DNA of 64,000 nucleotides from an uncultured Bacteroides sp. (GCA_949296575.1 CASFPE010000011.1:99354-163353); one strand, 5' to 3'; shown: positions 1-8,197, counted from the stretch's first letter. Numbers and translations: made by a program. The notes: generated from the sequence alone by a model not told the origin.

Positions 1-2
1 AT

Positions 3-584
3 GCTGGCGCGTCGTTTGCGGCTGTCACAGCGTGCATGCGCGGCACGCCGCACGATGCTTTGGTGTTGAATAATTTCCTGATGCTGGCTTACGCTTTTTC
101 GGCTTTGCGCAGGGAGACGTTGTTGCTTCATGCAGCGGCGGTGCTGTGGCAGGGCAAGGCTTATCTGTTCTTGGGAAAGAGCGGGACGGGAAAAAGCACG
201 CATGCCCGCCTGTGGTTGCGGCATGTGGAAGGAAGCAGGTTGTTGAACGACGACAATCCTGCGGTGCGTCTTGTGGAGGGGCGGGTGATGGCTTATGGCA
301 CTCCGTGGAGCGGGAAAACGCCTTGTTACTGCAATGTGGCCGCGCCCCTTGGCGCTTTGGTGCGATTAGAGCAAGGGCCGGCCAATGAGATGGACAGGCG
401 GGATGCTCTCCATGCTTTTGCCGAGCTTCTTCCATCGTGTTTCAATTTGCGTTGGGATTGCGCGGCTTACGACATTTTGTGCGGCATCGTTTCCGATGTG
501 GTGGGGGTTGTGCCAGTGTATCATTTGAAGTGCCTCCCCGACAAGGAGGCGGCTCTCCTTTCCCATAAGACAGTGGCACGATGA
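3..584 (+). CDS. HPr kinase/PEPCK-like P-loop kinase, 5' end outside window
   Basis: The frame is open from base 3 to the stop, so the gene probably begins before the window; the first internal ATG is at 36. A Walker A loop, GKSGTGKST, lies at about 174-203, and a downstream NDDNPAVR resembles the second nucleotide/metal motif of HPr-kinase-like proteins. This fits the compact HPr kinase/PEP-carboxykinase-like enzymes found in peptide natural product clusters, which phosphorylate peptides rather than HPr. No HPr or PTS gene is nearby. The stop overlaps the next start (ATGA at 581-584), so the two are probably translationally coupled. The substrate is inferred from neighbours only. Confidence 0.7.
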   Translation, partial: AGASFAAVTACMRGTPHDALVLNNFLMLAYAFSALRRETLLLHAAAVLWQGKAYLFLGKSGTGKSTHARLWLRHVEGSRLLNDDNPAVRLVEGRVMAYGTPWSGKTPCYCNVAAPLGALVRLEQGPANEMDRRDALHAFAELLPSCFNLRWDCAAYDILCGIVSDVVGVVPVYHLKCLPDKEAALLSHKTVAR

Positions 585-1039
585 AAGAAAGAGAATGTGT
601 GCAGGTGCCGGGAAGCGTGTTTTATCCCCAAGTCGGCGGATTGTTGCGCCAAGGTTGTTCCGTTCGGATAAAAGTGAGGGGGAACAGTATGAACCCGTTT
701 TTGGTGGACGGGAGGGACGAGGTGGTGTTGCGGCCGTTTCAGGAGGCATCAGGCGGCGTGCAGGCCGGGGAGGTGGTGTTGGCTCGTTTAAGCAACGGGC
801 GTTATGTCCTGCACCGGGTAGTCCGGGTGCATGGCATGCAGCTTGATTTGATGGGTGACGGCAACGTGGCCGCCACGGAGCGGGTGCCTGTCCCGGAAGT
901 ATGCGGCGTGGCGGAGAGCGTAGTGCGCAAGGGGCGGCTCTTTGCATGTTCCGGTTGGCTGTGGCAGTCGTATACGTTTGTTTGGCGCATGTTCCGCCCA
1001 TTCCGTCGGGGGTTGCTGGCCATTTGGCGAAGATTGTAA
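581..1039 (+). CDS. Signal peptidase I-like (S24/S26 fold) protein of the peptide cassette
   Basis: A 152-residue protein with the S26-type nucleophile motif RGNSMNP (Ser36) followed by a GEVVLAR strand and YVLHRVV. The position that is Lys in bacterial signal peptidase I (KRV) is His78 here, as in the ER/SipW-type enzymes that use a Ser-His pair. There is no N-terminal membrane anchor; the C-terminal third is hydrophobic and basic (WLWQSYTFVWRMFRPF) and may associate with the membrane. It sits between the kinase and the PqqD-like gene. It could cleave a leader peptide or be a non-proteolytic accessory; the sequence does not decide. Confidence 0.7.
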   Translation: MKERECVQVPGSVFYPQVGGLLRQGCSVRIKVRGNSMNPFLVDGRDEVVLRPFQEASGGVQAGEVVLARLSNGRYVLHRVVRVHGMQLDLMGDGNVAATERVPVPEVCGVAESVVRKGRLFACSGWLWQSYTFVWRMFRPFRRGLLAIWRRL

Positions 1040-1057
1040 TGAATAACAAGTTAGGGA

Positions 1058-1327
1058 ATGAGAATAAAAGAAGGTTTTGTATTGAGGGACATTTGCGGTG
1101 TCAAGGCTGTCATGGCTCATGGGGCGGTTCCAGTGGATTTCAACAAGATTATTGCTTTGAATGAGAGTGCAGCTTGGCTGTGGCAGCAGGTGGAAGGCAT
1201 TCCTTTTGAAACTTCCACTTTGGCGGCATTGTTGGAGGAGCATTATGATGTGGATGAAGCCACGGCACGCTGTGACGCAGAAGAATTGTTGGCCGCTTGG
1301 CAGGAAGCGGGCATTGTCCAAGAATGA
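1058..1327 (+). CDS. PqqD-like peptide chaperone (RiPP recognition element)
   Basis: An 89-residue protein of PqqD type: N-terminal beta hairpin (MRIKEGFVLRDICGVKAVM), the NESAAWLWQQVEG helix typical of the family, and a C-terminal helical part (ALLEEHYDVDEATARCDAEELLAAWQEAGIVQ). PqqD-like domains bind leader peptides of ribosomally made, modified peptides and present them to modifying enzymes. It lies 18 bases after the S26-like gene and 6 bases before the nucleotidyltransferase. No pqqA, pqqC or pqqE gene is present, so it is a stand-alone recognition protein rather than part of PQQ synthesis. No precursor peptide gene is seen within the cassette. Confidence 0.8.
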   Translation: MRIKEGFVLRDICGVKAVMAHGAVPVDFNKIIALNESAAWLWQQVEGIPFETSTLAALLEEHYDVDEATARCDAEELLAAWQEAGIVQE

Positions 1328-1333
1328 GGGAGG

Positions 1334-2443
1334 ATGACGGAGGCGGATGTAAAACGTTTTTTGGCTTTGCTCCAAGCTGGTTTATGGAAGATGCCGGTGG
1401 ATGCAGGCTTGTTTCGTGGAGCGCATGTGGATTGGGCCGGGCTGTTCCGCCTTTCCAAGGAACAGGCGGTAGCAGGAATTGTGTTCGACGGGATAGGGGC
1501 GTTGCCGGAAGATTGCCGCCCTCCCCAAGAGATAGCTTTGGAGTGGTATGTGTTTGTGCTACGGATAGAGCAGGCCAACCGCCAAGCCGATGCCGTTTTG
1601 GCTTCGCTGCTTTCGTGGCATGCTGTGCAGGGCATCCGGCCGGTGCTTTTGAAAGGCAGAGGCTTGGCGCGCCTTTATCCTTGCCCGGCTCGCCGTCAAT
1701 GTGGTGACATTGATTTGTTCTTAGGGCAGGATTACGGGAAAGCCAAAGCCTTGCTTCCCCGTATGCAGGGCATCAGGATGGATGCCGAGGGCGAGAAGCA
1801 TTTAAGTTGCCGTTATCAAGGCGTGGAGGTGGAGATTCATCGCAGGGCGGCTTGCTTCTATCATCCTTTATACAATAGGCGTTTGCAGGTTTGGGTGAAA
1901 CAGTATCTGCCGGGAAAGGCGGTGCGGATGGCATTAGGCGGTGTGGAGGTGCAATGCCCGCCAGGCCAGTTCAATGCCGTGTACTTGCTGGTGCATATCC
2001 TGCTTCATTTCATCTCTGACGGGGTAGCCCTTCGCCAAATCATGGATTGGGCAATCGTGTTGCGGGAATGTGCAGACGAGATAGACACAGGCCGATTGTT
2101 GCATGAATTGCGCTGTTTAGGGATAGAGGATGCCTATAAGGTGTTTGGCTACGTTGCCGTTTGCTATCTGGGCTTGCCTTCCACCTATGTGCATGCCAGC
2201 CTTGAGGAAGTGGCCGGGAGGGGCGATGTCTTTTTTGCCGACATATTGGAAGGTGGCAATTGGGGGCAGAAACGTTCCGCCCAAGGGCATGGCGGGAGAA
2301 GTTGGAAAAAGGCGTGGCGCAATTATCTCCGCATCAAGGAAAGGTGCGGCAGGATGGATGGCTTCTGCCCGGCATTGGTTCGTTGGTATCCTTATTGCCG
2401 GGCGTTGAATTTCATGGTGAAGAAATTGAAAGGGCTGGATTGA
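1334..2443 (+). CDS. Nucleotidyltransferase family protein (NTP_transf_5 type)
   Basis: 369 residues. The family core is visible as VLLKGRGLARLYPCPARRQ followed by GDIDLFLG at about residues 124-131, where the two Asp residues would bind metal and NTP. A second Glu-rich strand, GVEVEIHRRA, provides the third acidic site. C-terminal helices resemble other members of this uncharacterised family. In lasso peptide clusters of the paeninodin class a nucleotidyltransferase sits next to an HPr-kinase-like enzyme and an ABC exporter, the combination seen here. Likely role (inferred): nucleotidyl transfer to a modified peptide or to its phosphate. The gene is 4 bases from the next start. Confidence 0.75.
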   Translation: MTEADVKRFLALLQAGLWKMPVDAGLFRGAHVDWAGLFRLSKEQAVAGIVFDGIGALPEDCRPPQEIALEWYVFVLRIEQANRQADAVLASLLSWHAVQGIRPVLLKGRGLARLYPCPARRQCGDIDLFLGQDYGKAKALLPRMQGIRMDAEGEKHLSCRYQGVEVEIHRRAACFYHPLYNRRLQVWVKQYLPGKAVRMALGGVEVQCPPGQFNAVYLLVHILLHFISDGVALRQIMDWAIVLRECADEIDTGRLLHELRCLGIEDAYKVFGYVAVCYLGLPSTYVHASLEEVAGRGDVFFADILEGGNWGQKRSAQGHGGRSWKKAWRNYLRIKERCGRMDGFCPALVRWYPYCRALNFMVKKLKGLD

Positions 2444-2447
2444 CAGG

Positions 2448-4085
2448 ATGAGGGACAAGTTGGAGGCTTTATGTTCAAAGGGGCGATGGCTTTCCAGTGC
2501 CATGAAAGGGCTGGGAGGGAAGGTGTTGCTCAGTGGCGCAGCAGGCGGCATGGAAGTGGCATGCGGCTTAGGCTTCGTGATGTCTTCCAAATGGATGATA
2601 GACATTGCGACAGGGGTGCAAGGCGGCTCTTTCAGAACGGTTGCTTTGGTGATGTCGGGACTGGTCGTGGCTCGTTTGCTCTTTGCCTCTGTAGGGGATT
2701 GGCTGGGCGGGATGTTGCCTTTTGAAATGAAAGTAAGCCTGCGTGACAAGCTTTACGGGCATTTGTTCCGTTGCCGCTGGCTGGACTTGAACCGTTACCA
2801 TACCGGTGATTTGCTGAACCGGGCAAACCGGGATGTGGACGATGTGGCCCGTTTCGCTTCTGTAGTGCTTCCCGATGTGGCGATTGTTTTGTTGCAGTTC
2901 CTGGTGTCGTTTGCTTATTTGTGCAGCCTTGATTCATTCCTGTCTTGGTGGCTTTTGGTGTTGATGGCAGCATGTTTTGCAGGCGGCAGGCTGTATGCGG
3001 GGAGGATGCATCGCCATGTCCGTGCTGTGCGTGAGGGGGACAGCCGGGTTCAGTCTGCTATGCAGGAGGATTTGCAGCATCATGCTCTGTTGAAAGCATT
3101 GGGGCAGGTCGGTTATAGGATGGATTTTCTCAGGAGATTGCAGAACGGGTTAGGATACCATGTAAGGAAACGTGTCCGTTTGTCGGCTTCTTCAAGGCTG
3201 ATGGTTTCTGCAGGTTTCGGGGGAGGCTATTTGCTGGTCTTTGTATGGGGGGCTTACCGTTTGAGTGCGGGCGACATTTCTTTTGGCGTGATGGCTGCCT
3301 TCTTGCAGTTGGTGGGCTATATACAGCGTCCGGTTTTTGACTTTGTGTCTTTGTTCCCTTCGTTTGTTACGGCGTATACTGCCATAGAGCGCCTGCAAGA
3401 ATTGGAGGTATTGCCGGAGGAGGAATGTGGCCCGGTCGTGTCGTTTTCGGAAGCTCCTGCCATCCGTTTCAATAAGGTGTGTTTTTCTTACCCGGATGGC
3501 ACGGAGGTATTCAATGGCTTTGATGCCTGTTTCCCTGCAAGGCGTTTTACTGCGGTGGTAGGAGAGAGCGGCGTGGGTAAGACCACGCTGGTCCGTTTGC
3601 TTTTGGCTTTGGCATCGCCTGATTCGGGGAGCATTTCATTGTGCGGCATTCATGGTGCGGTGCTGGTTTCGCCGCTCACACGGGGTAATTTCGTATATGT
3701 GCCGCAAGGCGGTACCTTGTTCAGCGGAACGGTTCGTGAGAATCTGTGGTTGGGTCATCCTCAGGCCACGGATGCGGAGATGGAAGAGGTGCTTCGGGTA
3801 GCGGAGGCTGGTTTTGTGCTGGATTGGAAAGACGGTTTGGATACAATGTTGGAAGAAGCGGGCGGCGGTTTGTCGGAAGGGCAGATGCAGCGCATTGCCA
3901 TTGCCAGGGCGTTGTTGTGCCGCGGACGGGTGTTGCTTTTGGATGAGGCGACTTCTGCGTTGGATGTGCATACGGAACGCAGGCTGATGGCCAATTTGCG
4001 GGAATATTGTTCGGGACAGACCGTGGTGTTTGTCACTCATCATGCCGGAGTGGCAGAGGCGTGCGACGGGGTGGTTCGCCTTTAA
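2448..4085 (+). CDS. ABC exporter, fused membrane and ATPase domains
   Basis: 545 residues. The N-terminal half holds about six membrane segments (residues ~25-320) and an RANRDVDDVARF coupling region. The C-terminal half is an ATPase with Walker A GESGVGKTT at ~371-379, a variant signature LSEGQMQRIA at ~475 (usually LSGGQ), Walker B LLLDEATSALD at ~496, and a THH switch. It is a half-transporter that would act as a homodimer. There is no N-terminal C39 peptidase, so leader removal must be done by another protein. It is the last gene of the cassette; the AT-rich gap to ffh carries a new promoter. Substrate inferred: the cassette's modified peptide. Confidence 0.85.
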   Translation: MRDKLEALCSKGRWLSSAMKGLGGKVLLSGAAGGMEVACGLGFVMSSKWMIDIATGVQGGSFRTVALVMSGLVVARLLFASVGDWLGGMLPFEMKVSLRDKLYGHLFRCRWLDLNRYHTGDLLNRANRDVDDVARFASVVLPDVAIVLLQFLVSFAYLCSLDSFLSWWLLVLMAACFAGGRLYAGRMHRHVRAVREGDSRVQSAMQEDLQHHALLKALGQVGYRMDFLRRLQNGLGYHVRKRVRLSASSRLMVSAGFGGGYLLVFVWGAYRLSAGDISFGVMAAFLQLVGYIQRPVFDFVSLFPSFVTAYTAIERLQELEVLPEEECGPVVSFSEAPAIRFNKVCFSYPDGTEVFNGFDACFPARRFTAVVGESGVGKTTLVRLLLALASPDSGSISLCGIHGAVLVSPLTRGNFVYVPQGGTLFSGTVRENLWLGHPQATDAEMEEVLRVAEAGFVLDWKDGLDTMLEEAGGGLSEGQMQRIAIARALLCRGRVLLLDEATSALDVHTERRLMANLREYCSGQTVVFVTHHAGVAEACDGVVRL

Positions 4086-4160
4086 ATAAGGCTTGAATGC
4101 TGTTTGAAAGTCATTTGGGCGCGGAGATGCTTTTGGTAAGGGAATATAAATCAATGCCTT

Positions 4161-4193
4161 TTTGGTGCATTCAATCTATTTTTATACTTTTGC
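4161..4193 (+). promoter_or_regulatory. Bacteroidota-type promoter of ffh-folD
   Basis: TTTG at 4161-4164, a 20-base spacer, then TACTTTTGC at 4185-4193, an excellent match to the Bacteroidota -33/-7 consensus. The ATG of ffh is at 4230. Confidence 0.8.
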
Positions 4194-4229
4194 AGCCTCA
4201 ATAAAGAACTATAACTTAACCCAGAAGAT

Positions 4230-5552
4230 ATGTTTGATAATTTAAGCGAAAGATTAGAGCGGTCGTTTAAGATATTGAAAGGTGAAGGGAAAATCACCGA
4301 AATCAACGTGGCAGAGACTTTGAAGGACGTGCGCAAGGCGCTTTTGGATGCTGATGTGAACTATAAGGTGGCAAAGGCATTCACAGACACCGTCAAGGAG
4401 AAAGCCCTTGGGCAAAATGTACTGACAGCCGTGAAGCCCAGTCAGCTGATGGTGAAAATTGTGCATGATGAACTGGCGGCACTCATGGGGGGCGATACGG
4501 CTGATGTTGATTTGTCTGAGAATCCCTCTGTGATACTGATGTCCGGCTTGCAAGGTTCCGGCAAAACCACGTTTTCCGGGAAGCTGGCCCGCATGCTGAA
4601 GGCCAAACGCAACAGGAAACCCTTGTTGGTGGCCTGCGACGTGTACCGTCCTGCGGCCATCGAGCAGTTGAAGGTGATTGGCGAACAGGTGGAAGTGCCG
4701 GTATACAGCGAGCCAGACAGCAAGAATCCCGTGCAGATAGCCCAGAATGCCATCAAGGAAGCCAAGGCAAAGGGGTATGACTTGGTAATTGTGGATACGG
4801 CAGGGCGTTTGGCCATCGACGAGCAGATGATGAACGAGATTGCCGCCATCAAGGAAGGGATACACCCGAATGAAATCCTCTTTGTGGTGGATGCCATGAC
4901 CGGGCAGGATGCCGTGAACACGGCGAAGGAGTTCAATGACCGCCTGGACTTCGATGGCGTGGTGCTGACCAAGTTGGACGGCGATACCCGTGGCGGTGCC
5001 GCCCTTTCCATCCGTTCTGTGGTGAACAAGCCCATCAAGTTCATCGGCACGGGCGAGAAGCTGGATGCTTTGGACCAGTTCCATCCGGCGCGTATGGCTG
5101 ACCGCATATTGGGCATGGGCGACATCGTGTCGTTGGTGGAACGCGCCCAGGAACAGTATGACGAGGAAGAAGCAAGGCGCTTGCAGAAGCGGATTGCGAA
5201 GAACCAGTTCGACTTCAACGACTTCATGGCGCAGATACAGCAAATCAAGAAGATGGGCAACCTGAAGGAACTGGCCTCCATGATTCCCGGCGTGGGCAAG
5301 GCTATCAAGGACTTGGACATCGACGACAACGCGTTTAAAGGCATCGAGGCCATCATCAACTCCATGACGCCCAAGGAACGCGCCAACCCGGAAATACTGA
5401 ACGGGAGCCGGCGCACCCGCATCGCCAAAGGCAGCGGCACGAACATACAGGAGGTGAACCGCCTGCTGAAGCAGTTCGACCAGACGCGCAAGATGATGAA
5501 GATGGTCACCGGCAACAAGATGGGGAAGATGATGCCCCGCATGAAACGATAA
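4230..5552 (+). CDS. ffh: Signal recognition particle GTPase Ffh
   Basis: 440 residues, the usual length. An N-terminal helical domain is followed by the G domain with P-loop GLQGSGKTT (~residues 105-113), DVYRPAA, DTAGRL and [10 protein letters not shown], then a methionine-rich M domain ([29 protein letters not shown]) that binds 4.5S RNA and signal sequences. It directs nascent membrane proteins to FtsY and SecYEG. The start is the ATG 37 bases after a strong promoter box. folD follows after 22 bases and is probably co-transcribed. Confidence 0.97.
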   Translation: MFDNLSERLERSFKILKGEGKITEINVAETLKDVRKALLDADVNYKVAKAFTDTVKEKALGQNVLTAVKPSQLMVKIVHDELAALMGGDTADVDLSENPSVILMSGLQGSGKTTFSGKLARMLKAKRNRKPLLVACDVYRPAAIEQLKVIGEQVEVPVYSEPDSKNPVQIAQNAIKEAKAKGYDLVIVDTAGRLAIDEQMMNEIAAIKEGIHPNEILFVVDAMTGQDAVNTAKEFNDRLDFDGVVLTKLDGDTRGGAALSIRSVVNKPIKFIGTGEKLDALDQFHPARMADRILGMGDIVSLVERAQEQYDEEEARRLQKRIAKNQFDFNDFMAQIQQIKKMGNLKELASMIPGVGKAIKDLDIDDNAFKGIEAIINSMTPKERANPEILNGSRRTRIAKGSGTNIQEVNRLLKQFDQTRKMMKMVTGNKMGKMMPRMKR

Positions 5553-5574
5553 CTCATATTAATAATAGGAACAT

Positions 5575-6456
5575 ATGCAACTGATAGACGGAAAGGCCAT
5601 TGCGGAACAGGTGAAGCAGGAGATTGCCGCCGAAGTGGCCGACATCGTGAAGAACGGGGGAAAACGTCCCCACTTGGCTGCCATCCTCGTGGGACACGAC
5701 GGGGGCAGCGAGACGTATGTGGCCAACAAGGTGAAGGCGTGCGAGGCATGCGGCTTCAAGTCCACCCTCATCCGCTTCGAGGACAACGTGGCCGAGGAGG
5801 AACTGCTGGCCAAGGTGCAAGAACTGAACGAGGATGCCGACGTGGACGGCTTCATCGTGCAGCTCCCCCTGCCGAGGCACATCTCCGAGCAGAAGGTGAT
5901 AGAAGCCATCGATTACCGCAAGGACGTGGACGGCTTCCACCCCATCAACGTGGGGCGGATGTCCATCGGCCTGCCCTGCTATATCTCGGCCACCCCGAAC
6001 GGCATCATGGAACTCTTGCGCCGCTACCGCATCGAGACGCAGGGCAAGAAGTGCGTGGTGCTGGGGCGCAGCAACATCGTGGGCAAGCCCATGGCCATGC
6101 TGATGATGCAGAAGGCCTGCCCGGGCGATGCCACCGTGACCGTGTGCCACAGCCGCAGCCGCGATTTGGAGAAGGAGTGCCGCGAGGCCGACATCATCAT
6201 CGCGGCGATGGGGCAGCCCAACTTCGTGAAGGCCGGCATGGTGAAGGAAGGCGCCGTGGTGATTGACGTGGGGACCACCCGCGTGCCGGACGCTACCCGC
6301 AAATCCGGCTTCAAGCTGACGGGCGACGTGAAGTTCGACGAAGTGGCGCCGAAGTGTTCCTTCATCACCCCCGTGCCGGGCGGCGTGGGGCCGATGACCA
6401 TCGTGTCGCTGATGAAGAACACCCTGCTGGCAGGCAAGAAGGCCATCTACGGATAA
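5575..6456 (+). CDS. folD: Bifunctional methylenetetrahydrofolate dehydrogenase/cyclohydrolase
   Basis: 293 residues, full length for FolD. It shows the [13 protein letters not shown] segment with the conserved Tyr and catalytic Lys, the family signature [21 protein letters not shown], and the NADP-binding [11 protein letters not shown] motif, ending in [11 protein letters not shown]. It interconverts 5,10-methylene-, methenyl- and 10-formyl-THF in the cytosol. It follows ffh in the same direction and is closed by a strong bidirectional terminator. GC content rises sharply from here, and long antisense frames over this gene are composition artefacts. Confidence 0.97.
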   Translation: MQLIDGKAIAEQVKQEIAAEVADIVKNGGKRPHLAAILVGHDGGSETYVANKVKACEACGFKSTLIRFEDNVAEEELLAKVQELNEDADVDGFIVQLPLPRHISEQKVIEAIDYRKDVDGFHPINVGRMSIGLPCYISATPNGIMELLRRYRIETQGKKCVVLGRSNIVGKPMAMLMMQKACPGDATVTVCHSRSRDLEKECREADIIIAAMGQPNFVKAGMVKEGAVVIDVGTTRVPDATRKSGFKLTGDVKFDEVAPKCSFITPVPGGVGPMTIVSLMKNTLLAGKKAIYG

Positions 6457-6475
6457 CGTCCCTTGCGGGGGATGC

Positions 6476-6516
6476 AAAAAGGGATGCCGGGGCAATCGCT
6501 CCGGCATCCTTTTTTT
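6476..6516. terminator. Bidirectional hairpin terminator between folD and lytic transglycosylase
   Basis: Stem GGATGCCGG / CCGGCATCC around a 10-base loop, with an A-run before and a T-run after, so it can stop transcription from both converging genes. Confidence 0.9.
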
Positions 6517-6549
6517 CGTGCGTAGGGCAACGGGCATCCCGCCCTTCCC

Positions 6550-7530
6550 TTACGGCTGCACCCACGCCGGGTCGTGCACTGGGGTGCGGGCAGGGTCGTA
6601 CCAGATGGATTCGCGCAGCGGTATCTTCACCGTGTAGGTGCGCCCGCTCTTGTTCTCCAAGTGCGTGCCGCGCAGCCACGGGTTGGCCTCCTTGAGATGG
6701 GCGTAGCTCACGCCCTGCGCCTTGGCGAAGGCCACGAGGTCGGGGACAGGCACTTGGAACGTGGTGTCGCGGTATTGGAACGGGGGGTAGAGGTTCTCGG
6801 CCCGCAGGCGGAACCCGTAGCGGGCGGGGTGGGCGAACACCGTCTTCAGTGCCATGATGCGGAACATGTAGCGCGAGGTCTCCGTGTTGAGCCACAGGTC
6901 GAGGGCCGTGTCCTCCCCTTGGTTCTCTAAGGAGGTGGAGATGCGGTGCTGCCCTGCGTTGTACGACGCGGCCACGCTCACCCAGTCGTGGTATTTCCCG
7001 TAGGCTTGGCGCAGGTACTTGCAGGCGGCGCGGGTGGCCTTCTCCAAGTGGTAGCGTTCGTCGATGTTGCGGTTCACCTCTAAGCCGAATTGCCGCCCGG
7101 TCGTCTCCATGAACTGCCACGGGCCGGCCGCCCCCCGTGGCGAGCGTGCCTGCATGTCGAGGTTGCTCTCGATGGCCATCAGGTACTTGAAGTCGTCGGG
7201 GATGCCGTTCTCCCGCAGGATGGGTTCCACCACGGGGAAGTAGCGGTTGGCCCGCTTCAGGATGAGCAGGGTGGTGGAGTGGAGGTAGCAGAAGGCCGTC
7301 AGTTCGCGGTCGAAGCGTTCGCGCAGGTCGTAGCGGTCCAAGGCCACGGCCTGCCCGGCGAAGGACACTTGCGCGGGCAGTTCGGGCGTTTGCACGAGGC
7401 TGTGGCGGGATGCCGCTTCTTGCGGCTCTTGCGGGAGGTTCGTGTTCCCCATCAGGAAGGGGATGGCGCATCCCACGGCCAAGGCGGCCGCCAGGGCGGG
7501 GATGCTGCGGAGGTGTTTCTTTGTTTCCAT
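6550..7530 (-). CDS. Membrane-associated lytic murein transglycosylase (SLT domain, LysM-like tail)
   Basis: 326 residues from the ATG at 7530. The next ATG upstream in frame (7617) would place the hydrophobic N-terminus 29 residues inside and lies upstream of the promoter box. N-terminal membrane/signal segment (LRSIPALAAALAVGCAIPFL), then an SLT domain: YLMAIESNLD with the catalytic Glu, RGAAGPWQFM, and ASYNAG. The C-terminal ~60 residues (FAKAQGVSYAHLKEANPWLR) look like a degenerate LysM. It cleaves peptidoglycan to 1,6-anhydromuropeptides, MltD-like. Converges on folD. Confidence 0.9.
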   Translation of the reverse strand: METKKHLRSIPALAAALAVGCAIPFLMGNTNLPQEPQEAASRHSLVQTPELPAQVSFAGQAVALDRYDLRERFDRELTAFCYLHSTTLLILKRANRYFPVVEPILRENGIPDDFKYLMAIESNLDMQARSPRGAAGPWQFMETTGRQFGLEVNRNIDERYHLEKATRAACKYLRQAYGKYHDWVSVAASYNAGQHRISTSLENQGEDTALDLWLNTETSRYMFRIMALKTVFAHPARYGFRLRAENLYPPFQYRDTTFQVPVPDLVAFAKAQGVSYAHLKEANPWLRGTHLENKSGRTYTVKIPLRESIWYDPARTPVHDPAWVQP

Positions 7531-7547
7531 GTGCATGATGTTTTGCG

Positions 7548-7580
7548 GCAAATGTAGGCATTTCTTTTGATTTGCGGCAA
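7548..7580 (-). promoter_or_regulatory. Promoter of the lytic transglycosylase
   Basis: On the minus strand, TTG (7578-7580), 21 bases, then TACATTTGC (7548-7556), 17 bases before the ATG at 7530. Confidence 0.7.
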
Positions 7581-7603
7581 TGGATGGGGGATAGAATATG
7601 GCA

Positions 7604-7625
7604 GAGCCGCGATTCATCGCGGCTC
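7604..7625. repeat. Perfect inverted repeat next to repeat copy A
   Basis: GAGCCGCGAT, two bases, ATCGCGGCTC. No T-run follows, so it is not a typical terminator. It marks the left border of the complex repeat starting at 7628. Confidence 0.6.
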
Positions 7626-7627
7626 CG

Positions 7628-8062
7628 GTAGTTAGTAGTCGGTAGTTAGTAGTCAGAATATAGAAGTCAAGGAGTCAAGGGGTCAAGAAGCATTGCGGGG
7701 CTGCCCATGCAGTAAGATATTGCGACAACGCCGCCCCTGCGGATGGCCTTGTCGGAAGCCCGCCGGGCTGCCGCCTTGCAGCCTTGCCAACTCGTCAACC
7801 GGTCGCCTTGGCCGTCAGGCCATCTTCCAAAACATGCCCCACAGGCCACTGTGGAGGGGGTGAAATCATGATGCGCAACAGCCACCCTCCATGATGCGCA
7901 ACAGCACCCCTTGCTGAAGCGCAACAGCAACACCCCATGATGCGCGTCATGAGGGGTTCACCTTGCGCGTCATCCGCCCACCACCTTGCGCGTCATGGCA
8001 GCGCCATGGTGCGCGTCATCACACCGCCCTCCTGCGCATGGTAAAACGTCCTTACAGCGCGA
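7628..8062 (+). repeat. Complex intergenic repeat, copy A (inverted copy at 44183-44634)
   Basis: This stretch is nearly identical in reverse complement to 44183-44634. In order it holds GTAGTTAGTAG-type heptamer repeats, GTCAAGG repeats, about 180 bases containing the well conserved block from GCATTGCGGGGCTGCCC to CCACAGGCCACTGTGGAG, then a tandem array with GCGC cores (7868-8031). A minus-strand ORF (7667-7933, 88 codons) has a counterpart of 86 codons in copy B with the same C-terminal half, but both DNA and protein are conserved, so coding is not proven. No transposase or integrase is present. Confidence 0.85.
7868..8031 (+). repeat. Tandem array of seven 20-26 base units with GCGC core
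   Basis: Units begin at 7868, 7891, 7911, 7937, 7963, 7986 and 8006 (lengths 23, 20, 26, 26, 23, 20). Each carries GCGCAACAG or GCGCGTCAT and a C-rich end. The inverted copy at 44225-44360 has six units. Variable unit length and short period exclude a CRISPR array. Confidence 0.75.
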
Positions 8063-8136
8063 GGCATCCTGCCATCCTTGCGCGGGCTTGCCAAGGCTTC
8101 CCCATCAAGGCATGACAAATATTTTCCGCAAGGGGC

Positions 8137-8168
8137 TTGCTTTTTCGATGCAGAATATTTACTTTTGC
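8137..8168 (+). promoter_or_regulatory. Promoter of the first BspA-like gene
   Basis: TTG at 8137-8139, 20 bases, TACTTTTGC at 8160-8168, 30 bases before the ATG at 8198. It lies just after the end of repeat copy A. Confidence 0.75.
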
Positions 8169-8197
8169 TGCCAAGTCATTTTATAAATAATACAACT

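Noticed and set aside
3..584. Classical HPr kinase for catabolite repression
   Set aside because: No PTS or HPr gene nearby, and it is coupled to peptide-cassette genes; called HPr-kinase-like only.
1058..1327. PQQ biosynthesis gene pqqD
   Set aside because: No pqqA, B, C or E; the neighbours are a kinase, nucleotidyltransferase and exporter, so it is a stand-alone recognition protein.
5554..6537. Long minus-strand frame over folD (and others over ffh, 4254-5749)
   Set aside because: Histidine/alanine-rich translation with no family pattern; it mirrors the third-codon GC bias of folD and ffh, which are unmistakable.
6365..7561. 398-codon minus-strand frame overlapping the lytic transglycosylase
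   Set aside because: Proline/arginine-rich shadow in a different frame of the same strand; the SLT-domain frame is clearly the coding one.
7868..8031. Possible CRISPR array
   Set aside because: Units of 20-26 bases without constant repeat plus spacer pattern, and no cas genes; it is a degenerate tandem repeat.
7628..8062. Insertion sequence or integron element
   Set aside because: No transposase or integrase frame, no terminal inverted repeats with target duplication visible; treated as a repeat of unknown kind.
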